A stretch of 10,981 nucleotides of DNA from Campylobacteraceae bacterium (GTDB lineage Bacteria > Campylobacterota > Campylobacteria > Campylobacterales > Campylobacteraceae), in contig JAISNG010000090.1 in assembly GCA_031276365.1 (NCBI GenBank), positions 1 to 10,981 of the forward strand, given 5' to 3'. Under the pieces are notes generated by a model, which was given only the letters and a program-made list of their open reading frames with translations, had not been told where the DNA came from and did not search any database. Made by a program: the position numbers and the translations under genes. Position 1 is the first letter of the stretch. Each line of letters opens with the position of its first letter. Shown piece by piece: positions 6,058-10,981 of the stretch.

Positions 6058-6909
6058 ATGAAAATTATTGACATGAGATGCCGTCCTGCATATTTGCACG
6101 ATTTTTTCGGAGCTAACAAAAATTCCGCATCGTATGAAGCTGCTAAGTGGCTAAATAAACGTGTAGGAACAAGAGGCAATTTGGAACATTTTGCCAAATC
6201 TTTAACACGCGAGGGATTTTTAGCCGAAGTCAAAAATGCAGGACTTGAGCGCGCCGTAGTTGTCGGTAGGCGCACGCCAAGCCAGCAGATAAGCAACGAT
6301 TTTTTGTATGAGATTACAAATCCACATGAGGAGCTTTTGGGCATAGCAGGCATAGATCCCGCGCTTGACGGTATTGACGAAGCTATCAAAGAGATAGATA
6401 GAAGTATAGATAAGTTAGGGCTTGCAGGCATTGATATAGAACCAGGATTTGCCGAGCCGGCGCGTCATGCGGACGATGATATATATTTTCCGATATATGA
6501 ACATCTTGCGCACAAAAAGATACCTCTTACTTTGATGAGCGGACCTACAACGCCAAATCCGCTCTTTAACGACCCATCGCATTTGGCAAAGATTGCGCGT
6601 GAATTTCCGACACTTGCCATCATCTGCTATCACGGTTACTATCCGAACACACATCAGCTAATCGGTGTTGCTTTCAAATACGAAAATATCTATCCTGTGC
6701 CTGACATGTACGGTTTCATCGCAGGAAGCGAAGTCTTTGTCAAGGCGGGAAATACGTTTTTGCAAGACCAGCTGCTTTTTGGCTCATCATATCCGTTTAG
6801 ACCGATAAAGCAGTCTATAGATAATTTTGCCGCCTTTGGATTTGACGACCGCATACTTGAAAAACTTTTTTACAAAAACGCGGCGAGAATTTTTAAAATA
6901 GAAAGTTGA
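6058..6909 (+). CDS. Amidohydrolase-2 family protein with lost metal-binding residues
   Basis: A 283-residue cytoplasmic TIM-barrel protein of the amidohydrolase-2 / metal-dependent hydrolase type. Family features are MKIIDMRCRP at the start, AGIDPALDGIDEAIKEI (97-113), AGIDIEPGF (123-131), IICYHGYYPN (188-197), QLLFGSSYPFRP (238-249) and the C-terminal helix ILEKLFYKNAARIF (266-279). The usual N-terminal HxH metal ligands are Arg7 and Arg9, the strand-5 His is missing (LTLMSG, 157-162), and the usual Asp of FGSDYP is Ser244; only His192 remains. It may use a different mechanism or be a binding protein. It starts 19 bases after ssuB with AAGG (6047-6050) upstream and is probably the last gene of the sulfonate cluster. 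Its substrate is unknown; processing of the transported compound or the SsuD product is an inference. Confidence 0.7.
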   Translation: MKIIDMRCRPAYLHDFFGANKNSASYEAAKWLNKRVGTRGNLEHFAKSLTREGFLAEVKNAGLERAVVVGRRTPSQQISNDFLYEITNPHEELLGIAGIDPALDGIDEAIKEIDRSIDKLGLAGIDIEPGFAEPARHADDDIYFPIYEHLAHKKIPLTLMSGPTTPNPLFNDPSHLAKIAREFPTLAIICYHGYYPNTHQLIGVAFKYENIYPVPDMYGFIAGSEVFVKAGNTFLQDQLLFGSSYPFRPIKQSIDNFAAFGFDDRILEKLFYKNAARIFKIES

Positions 6910-7115
6910 TTTTTGTGGGTTTAAATGCGCTGGTTTTGACAAAGATTATCCACTTTTCCTGCCAAATATTCAATCTGCTTAAATAAGCGCTTTGCAATAC
7001 TTTTTATTGAAAAAAATGATTGGGGAAAGTTCAGAAAATGCCGATATCTGCGCCTCATACAATGTTTTTATGTCCATAAATACAATGGCTGTTTAGGGGA
7101 GATAAAGATATATAA
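6910..7115. other. Boundary stretch between the sulfonate cluster and the CRISPR region; possible degraded coding DNA
   Basis: No intact gene. Stop-free runs exist in two frames (6940 to about 7155, no start codon; and 6983-7093 with ATG 7016, reading MIGESSENADICASYNVFMS), but neither has a ribosome binding site or a recognisable family. Overlapping partial frames like these fit a gene broken by several indels. No terminator with a G/C-rich stem is visible after 6909. The 8-bp palindrome AAGCGCTT lies at 6985-6992. Confidence 0.3.
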
Positions 7116-7319
7116 CAAATCCGCGCGAAACATCAAGAACTGGCAGAGGTTTTAAGGGCGTCTGCACATACAGTGAGAGGGTACAAGAATTACTGTACTA
7201 AAAAATTTGACCTTATGTTTGACGGCATTAAATTTTCCGTAAGCTCTTACAGCAACTACGCGGACAAGGAGATAAAGAAAAAACAATGGCTGAAACATGA
7301 GCCAAGACAAGAGTTGTAA
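7116..7319 (+). pseudogene. Remnant of a helix-turn-helix-like coding sequence
   Basis: A 67-codon open stretch without a start codon, from the TAA at 7113 to TAA 7317. It contains KHQELAEVLRASAHTVRGYK near its start, which resembles the helix-turn-helix of small phage- or plasmid-type DNA-binding proteins, followed by KKFDLMFDGIKFSV and a Lys-rich tail. Codon composition is gene-like. The stop lies inside the degenerate CRISPR repeat (7296-7325), so the array abuts or has overrun this fragment. I read it as the 3' part of a decayed gene, perhaps from a mobile element; the family call is by eye only. Confidence 0.35.
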
Positions 7320-7456
7320 TGAAATAGTATTTTCTGAAATAGATAGTTATGATAATTTATCGTTGAACCAAAACAAGTGTTGTATTGAAATGAATAGAGT
7401 TTATAAAGCCATATGATTGTTTTAGTGTTGAACCAAAACAAGTGTTGTATTGAAAT
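7296..7456 (+). CRISPR. Three-repeat type I-B CRISPR mini-array (two spacers), first repeat degenerate
   Basis: Two identical 30-nt repeats lie at 7362-7391 and 7427-7456, starting GTTGAACC and ending ATTGAAAT. A degenerate copy (24 of 30 positions matching) lies at 7296-7325. Spacers are 7326-7361 (36 nt) and 7392-7426 (35 nt), both AT-rich and without similarity elsewhere in the window. Each repeat holds a small hairpin, ACAA / 3-nt loop / TTGT, at repeat positions 12-22, followed by eight nucleotides. Cas6 cleavage at the 3' base of this stem would leave the 8-nt tag AUUGAAAU, matching the known AUUGAAAN handle, so crRNA direction is +. The changes in the degenerate copy avoid the stem. 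No leader is seen on the left, where it should be; coding remnant occupies that position. The repeats fit the type I-B cas genes immediately to the right. Confidence 0.88.
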
Positions 7457-7487
7457 TAAGCAAACTCTAAGTCTTCTGTTTCTTCTA

Positions 7488-7499
7488 TTTTTGTTCAAC
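7488..7499 (-). repeat. Inverted partial copy of the CRISPR repeat start (anti-repeat-like)
   Basis: The 12 bases TTTTTGTTCAAC are complementary at 11 of 12 positions to the first 12 bases of the CRISPR repeat, 31 bases after the last repeat. In a + strand transcript the last repeat could pair with it. Alternatively GTTCAAC at 7493-7499 differs by one base from the repeat start GTTGAAC in direct orientation. It begins 36 bases after the last repeat, exactly one spacer length, so it may be the stub of a fourth repeat with 7457-7492 as a third spacer. Confidence 0.35.
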
Positions 7500-7578
7500 T
7501 TTATTGCTTAATAAGGCATTATATTTAAAAACAAACTATTGTATCGTTTTAATTTATCATAGCCGAGTAATTATAAAT

Positions 7579-7607
7579 TTGTCAAGTACTATAATTTATG
7601 CTATAAT
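7579..7607 (+). promoter_or_regulatory. Strong sigma-70-type promoter for the cas operon
   Basis: TTGTCA (7579-7584), a 17-base spacer and TATAAT (7602-7607), the latter preceded by TGC as an extended -10. The predicted start near 7614 leaves a leader of about 20 bases before cas6. A second TATAAT sits at 7590-7595 without a good -35. The region 7500-7634 is very AT-rich and holds no gene. AAGG (7621-7624) is the cas6 ribosome binding site. Confidence 0.7.
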
Positions 7608-7634
7608 TTTTAAAAAAATAAAGGTAGTATAAAA

Positions 7635-8351
7635 ATGAAAGTATTTGAACTTATGTGCACGGCATATTTGAAAAGCGATATCCCATTTAAAGACAGTTTT
7701 GAAGCAATTGCAAAATACATAAATTACTCTATACATTTAGCTGGACTTAACGAAATACACGAGAGCAAAGAGTATAAATATTATACGTTTGGGAGCTTCT
7801 ATCCCATAGAGGAAGACAAAATATACAAAAAAGGCAAAATCTATCAATTTACAATAAGAACATTAAATAAAACTCTTGCAATAGCTCTTTATAGCGGTCT
7901 AAAAAATAACGCAAATAATAAATATTTTACGATTGTAGAGATAGGTAAAAAAGAGATTTCGCGATTTTTTATCAGTGAATTGTACAGTTTATCTCCAGTT
8001 ATAGTTTCTATTGATAACGGGCGGTTTTGGACGATAAAAGAGAGCGGTGATGTGGAGGAGCTTAGAAAGTTGCTGCATAACAATGTAGAGAAAAAATATA
8101 AAAGTTTTTTTAATGAAAATATAAATGTACAACAAAATTTTATCCAGTTTATTGAGATTAAAAACAGAGTTCCGCAAAGCATTATGATAGTGAAAGATGA
8201 TAAAGACGTTCGATTTTTCGGCAATAAATTAAAAATAATTCCAAATGAAGACGAAATTTCTCAAAAACTTGCATTCACTGCTTTTGCATGTGGTTTGGGA
8301 GAGAAAAATTCGTATGGCGGGGGATTTGTTTTGGCAAAAGGAATAAAGTGA
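7635..8351 (+). CDS. cas6: CRISPR-associated endoribonuclease Cas6 (type I-B)
   Basis: Processes pre-crRNA by cutting inside each repeat and leaving an 8-nt 5' tag. The 238-residue protein has the two-ferredoxin-fold layout of Cas6 and the C-terminal glycine-rich loop GLGEKNSYGGGFVLAKG (220-236), the family hallmark that contacts repeat RNA. Candidate catalytic or RNA-binding residues in the N-terminal half are His34 and His42, with Lys45, Lys48 and Tyr49 nearby and the TFGSFYP strand (51-57); which histidine is catalytic cannot be settled by eye. It is the first gene of the cas operon, 28 bases after the predicted -10 box. Its stop overlaps the GTG of cas8b (GTGA, 8348-8351). The minimal hairpin and tag of the adjacent repeats fit Cas6 cleavage. 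Confidence 0.88.
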   Translation: MKVFELMCTAYLKSDIPFKDSFEAIAKYINYSIHLAGLNEIHESKEYKYYTFGSFYPIEEDKIYKKGKIYQFTIRTLNKTLAIALYSGLKNNANNKYFTIVEIGKKEISRFFISELYSLSPVIVSIDNGRFWTIKESGDVEELRKLLHNNVEKKYKSFFNENINVQQNFIQFIEIKNRVPQSIMIVKDDKDVRFFGNKLKIIPNEDEISQKLAFTAFACGLGEKNSYGGGFVLAKGIK

Positions 8352-10042
8352 TTTACGATATTTTAGAGATATTCGGAAAAAAATATGAAGAAGAGGGTGA
8401 AAAGCTCATTTTGGATAGTTATACGCTTAAAGACGGATTATACATAAAAGTAAATAATGAAGAATATGAGGTTTTAACCAAAAGTACAAGTGGCAAAAAG
8501 CAACATGAAGAACACTTTTTTCTTGATGAAAATGGCACGCATAGAACGGACAAGATGGAGTGGTTTAAAATTAGAGATTATTGTAGTAATATGATAGAGG
8601 TTAATAAAGCTTATGACGCACCGAAAAAGAGTATTCACAACAACAATTATCTAACTTTGTTTATGAAAATTGAGAAGTTTTTAGAAACGGATTTTGATTA
8701 TATAAAGACGAAACTGTTTGATAAGGTTACTGATTTTTTAAGTTTTGATGGTGAAAATGAAAAATTAATTCTTAAGAACTATTATGAATATATACGTCAG
8801 CAGAATAGAAAAGCCGATATAGAGAACAAAGCTCGGATGCTTAAGGCGATTTTTCCCGCGCTGCAAAATATCGCAAAAAAGCATTCGTCAAACGAGTATA
8901 TAAGGATATTTTTTGATGAAAATGAGGCAACGTATAAACATGAAAGTGCAATCTATATTGCTCTTAAGGTTTATAATGATAATAAGTATTCAAAAAGTGT
9001 AGAAAATCTTGTTTATGGCTTGTCAAACTACAACATGGGCTTGAATGGTAAAAAACCTTTTTTGGAGCATAAAACGAAAAAAATAGCATATCCGTTTATG
9101 GTAAATACTGATAATGCCCTTAGAATAAAATTGTTTTTTGACTGGCTTAGTTTTCAAGGGTACCAAACGAATTTGTTGCCGAAAATATTTTTGAGCAAAT
9201 TCTCCGACAACGGACAGGCTATTATAAAAGATTTTGATTATCTGCCGAAAATTGAAACCGATAAACATAAAATTGCAACATTGGACAAGCCAATAAATGT
9301 TATTAATTTTGTCAAGCTGGGAGATAAAAACGGTTTAAAGGAAGATTTTGAGATAAAAGAACTTCCTCATCTTGAGCAGGAGGTAAATGATATATTTTAC
9401 AATGGTTGTCTGATAAATAATTACTATGATAGTGTTTATAGCAAGATAGATGAAAAATTAGCCAATCTTATATACATGACAAGAGGGGCGATGATAAATT
9501 ATTTCAAAAAACAGAGAAAAGAGGAGTTTTATCAAGTTGTTGAAAAATTAGGCACACATTTTGTAGTTGAGCATTTGAGACGAAACAATACCTATAAAGC
9601 AAAGGAGAGTTTGAACTTAAAACTCTCTCTTATAAAACATAACAAAGGAGATATAGTGGATATTAATGCATTGCAAAAGAGAGTTTTAGACAGGCTGAAT
9701 TCGTCTGACTATACAGCATTGAATGAAGAGGAGTTTTCATATTTATCTGGTCAAATAGCTAGATATATTTTGGAAAAAAGCAAGCAACATAAAAAAAATG
9801 CTGATTTGCTTGAGCCGTTTTTGAGAGCAAATGGAGCAAAAAGACTTAAGGATAATATAAGATTAGCATATTTTAAGTACAAGCATGATATTTTCATAAA
9901 ACATATGCTATTTAATAATGCTTTGAGTTTGGTATTGGCTTATGAGGCAGACGACGAATCTTTATATGATACGGATAGTTTTTTAGTTGGCGCATTGACG
10001 AATAATATATTTTACACAAGCACAAAAACTGAGGAGAATTAG
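8348..10042 (+). CDS. cas8b: Type I-B Cascade large subunit Cas8b (Csh1/TM1802-like)
   Basis: Large subunit of the type I-B crRNA-guided surveillance complex, expected to recognise the PAM and help recruit Cas3. I choose GTG 8348 over the in-frame ATG 8288. AAAAGG (8336-8341) lies six bases before it, it overlaps the cas6 stop as GTGA, and the protein then begins MIYDILEIFGKKYEEEG as in Csh1 proteins. Length is 564 residues. Family-like stretches are LNGKKPFLEHKTKK (232-245), KLFFDWLSFQGYQTNLLPKI, and a helical C-terminal part with LSGQIARYILEKSKQHKK and LLEPFLRANGAKRLKDN. No paired-Cys zinc site is visible. The C-terminal 128 codons are probably also translated separately as Cas11b. The gene is clearly AT-richer than the sulfonate genes. 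Confidence 0.85.
   Translation: MIYDILEIFGKKYEEEGEKLILDSYTLKDGLYIKVNNEEYEVLTKSTSGKKQHEEHFFLDENGTHRTDKMEWFKIRDYCSNMIEVNKAYDAPKKSIHNNNYLTLFMKIEKFLETDFDYIKTKLFDKVTDFLSFDGENEKLILKNYYEYIRQQNRKADIENKARMLKAIFPALQNIAKKHSSNEYIRIFFDENEATYKHESAIYIALKVYNDNKYSKSVENLVYGLSNYNMGLNGKKPFLEHKTKKIAYPFMVNTDNALRIKLFFDWLSFQGYQTNLLPKIFLSKFSDNGQAIIKDFDYLPKIETDKHKIATLDKPINVINFVKLGDKNGLKEDFEIKELPHLEQEVNDIFYNGCLINNYYDSVYSKIDEKLANLIYMTRGAMINYFKKQRKEEFYQVVEKLGTHFVVEHLRRNNTYKAKESLNLKLSLIKHNKGDIVDINALQKRVLDRLNSSDYTALNEEEFSYLSGQIARYILEKSKQHKKNADLLEPFLRANGAKRLKDNIRLAYFKYKHDIFIKHMLFNNALSLVLAYEADDESLYDTDSFLVGALTNNIFYTSTKTEEN
9644..9658 (+). promoter_or_regulatory. Internal ribosome binding site and GTG start inside cas8b
   Basis: AAAGGAG (9644-9650), five bases, then GTG (9656-9658), in the same frame as cas8b at codon 437. 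This Shine-Dalgarno match is stronger than that of cas8b itself (AAAAGG) and is placed where the small-subunit domain begins. Confidence 0.75.
9656..10042 (+). CDS. cas11b: Predicted Cas11b small subunit, translated from an internal start in cas8b
   Basis: In-frame product of 128 residues starting at the internal GTG and sharing the cas8b stop. Independent translation of a Cas11 small subunit from within the large-subunit gene is established for type I-B, I-C and I-D systems; here it is inferred from the ribosome binding site, the in-frame start, the size, and the all-helical character of the segment (VLDRLNSSDYTALNEEEF, then LSGQIARYILEKSKQHKK, then LLEPFLRANGAKRLKDN). Cas11b would line the belly of Cascade in more than one copy and stabilise the R-loop. 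No separate cas11 gene is visible among cas6, cas8b and cas7, which supports this source. Confidence 0.7.
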   Translation: MDINALQKRVLDRLNSSDYTALNEEEFSYLSGQIARYILEKSKQHKKNADLLEPFLRANGAKRLKDNIRLAYFKYKHDIFIKHMLFNNALSLVLAYEADDESLYDTDSFLVGALTNNIFYTSTKTEEN

Positions 10043-10043
10043 C

Positions 10044-10958
10044 ATGAAAAGAGTTTACGGAGTTATAGGCATAGGCGCTAAAATGGCGAATTGGAATGCT
10101 GACTTTACGGGCAGACCCAAAAGTACAAACAGCGGTGAGATTTTCGGAAGCGACAAGGCTTTGAAATATCCGATTAAAAAAATGTGGGAAAATGAGGGCA
10201 AAAAGGTTCTTTTCATCAAAAGCTGGAAAACAGAAAAAGCCAGAGAGAATGTAAGCATTGTTCCAAATAAATTAGCCGAAAGATACAAGTTATTGTTTGG
10301 CGAAATAGATAAAAGGAATACTAAAGTAATATTAGAAAATCTTTTTAAGGCGATAGATGTGAAAAATTTTGGAGCCACTTTTGCAGAAGAGGGGCAAAAT
10401 ATATCCATAACAGGGGCAGTACAGTTCGGACAGGGCTTTAATAAATTTAACAATACAACTGTAGAAATTCAAGATATTTTATCACCATTTGCAGATTCAA
10501 AGGCTGAAGAAAAAGGCAAAGAAGCCAAACAATCAACACTTGGCACAAAAATAACTGTCAATGAAGCGCACTATTTCTATGGTTTTAGTATAAATCCGCG
10601 AAATTATGACGAATACAAAACAATTCTTGGTGAAAGTTTTGAAGGTTATACCGAAAAAGACTATCAAGAGTTTAAAAAAGCTGCTATAGTAAGCGCTACG
10701 GCTTTTAATACCAATAGTAAATTTGGCTGCGAAAACGAGTTTGCACTTTTTATAGAGTGCAAAGACGACGAAATTTATCTTCCTGACCTTGCAAATTATA
10801 TAAAATTTGACAGCAAAACAAGAGAGATTAATCTTGAAGAAATAGAAAAAATTATCAGCAAAAAATTTGACAAGGCGGAAGTCCATCTTAATCCATTCAA
10901 AGTAAATGTAAAAACAATTTTTGACAAATACAATATCTTTACAAAAGAGAAGCTGTAA
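10044..10958 (+). CDS. cas7: Type I-B Cascade backbone subunit Cas7 (Csh2-like)
   Basis: Backbone subunit that polymerises along the crRNA spacer in the type I-B complex. The 304-residue protein has the Cas7 RNA-recognition-fold pattern: MKRVYGVIGIGAKMANWNAD (1-20), the conserved DVKNFGATFAE (105-115), GAVQFGQGFNKF (124-135), and the strand after a charged loop (HYFYGFSINPRN, 176-187). The segment KAEEKGKEAKQST (153-165) is likely a flexible thumb or loop. It starts one base after the cas8b stop; GAGGAG (10031-10036), inside the end of cas8b, is the ribosome binding site. Length is normal for Csh2. Stoichiometry relative to Cas8b is presumably set at translation, since the genes share a transcript. 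Confidence 0.87.
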   Translation: MKRVYGVIGIGAKMANWNADFTGRPKSTNSGEIFGSDKALKYPIKKMWENEGKKVLFIKSWKTEKARENVSIVPNKLAERYKLLFGEIDKRNTKVILENLFKAIDVKNFGATFAEEGQNISITGAVQFGQGFNKFNNTTVEIQDILSPFADSKAEEKGKEAKQSTLGTKITVNEAHYFYGFSINPRNYDEYKTILGESFEGYTEKDYQEFKKAAIVSATAFNTNSKFGCENEFALFIECKDDEIYLPDLANYIKFDSKTREINLEEIEKIISKKFDKAEVHLNPFKVNVKTIFDKYNIFTKEKL

Positions 10959-10960
10959 AC

Positions 10961-10981
10961 ATGAGGGCATTAAGTTTTAAG
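10961..10981 (+). CDS. cas5: Start of cas5 (Cas5h-like), cut by the window edge
   Basis: ATG 10961 opens MRALSFK, which is how many type I-B Cas5 proteins begin, two bases after the cas7 stop. Only seven codons are present, so the call rests on this short match and on gene order (cas6-cas8b-cas7-cas5). Cas5 caps the 5' tag of the crRNA. Confidence 0.65.

Noticed and set aside
7256..7498. - strand frame of 80 codons across the CRISPR array
   Set aside because: Its internal near-repeats are simply translated CRISPR repeats; it is not a gene.
7488..7499. The anti-repeat as part of a tracrRNA
   Set aside because: tracrRNAs belong to type II and some type V systems; the cas genes here are type I-B with Cas6, and the complementarity is only 12 bases.
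8288..8347. Upstream ATG for cas8b at 8288
   Set aside because: It lies deep inside cas6 without a ribosome binding site; GTG 8348 has AAAAGG at correct spacing, overlaps the cas6 stop, and gives a normal N-terminus.
10533..10970. - strand frame of 145 codons opposite cas7
   Set aside because: Antisense to a well-supported cas7 gene; Phe/Cys-rich product with no family resemblance.

Overview
The window comes from a bacterium whose proteins and gene order look like Campylobacterota, probably Campylobacter or a close relative. Reasons are the moderately low G+C, the codon style, and the cas6-cas8b-cas7-cas5 order of a type I-B CRISPR-Cas locus. This is inference from protein style; no rRNA or tRNA is present. 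Every gene I can support lies on the + strand. The window has two halves: a sulfonate-sulfur scavenging cluster (about 1-6909) and the start of a type I-B CRISPR-Cas locus (about 7296 to the right edge, cut inside cas5).

Sulfonate half. A first exported NMT1/SsuA-like binding protein (28-1026) is followed by a gene-poor stretch with a small reading frame, a probable terminator and short dispersed repeats. Then come an SsuD-type FMNH2-dependent monooxygenase (1547-2695) and a small FMN-binding split-barrel protein (2708-3163). A stretch of small or broken reading frames follows (3164-3550). The tight run after it is an SsuA-like binding protein, SsuC permease, SsuB ATPase and an amidohydrolase-2 family protein (3578-6909). 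The expected logic is uptake of an organosulfur compound by SsuABC and release of sulfite by SsuD. No SsuE flavin reductase is visible; the FMN-binding protein sits where one might be expected. Two proteins have lost family-defining active-site residues: SsuD has Asn and Gln in place of the Cys and His of E. coli SsuD, and the amidohydrolase has lost most of its metal ligands. The substrate or chemistry may therefore be non-standard.

CRISPR half. The boundary (6910-7320) holds degraded coding sequence, including an apparent helix-turn-helix remnant. A tiny array (7296-7456) has three 30-nt repeats, the leftmost degenerate, and two spacers of 36 and 35 nt. The repeat hairpin and 8-nt tag set the crRNA direction to +, which puts the degenerate repeat at the leader end, so this looks like a decayed or leaderless array. 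A near-consensus extended -10 promoter follows and drives cas6, cas8b, cas7 and cas5. Inside cas8b a strong ribosome binding site and in-frame GTG (9644-9658) predict separate translation of a 128-residue Cas11b small subunit. Cas3 and any adaptation genes (cas1, cas2, cas4) would lie beyond the right edge.
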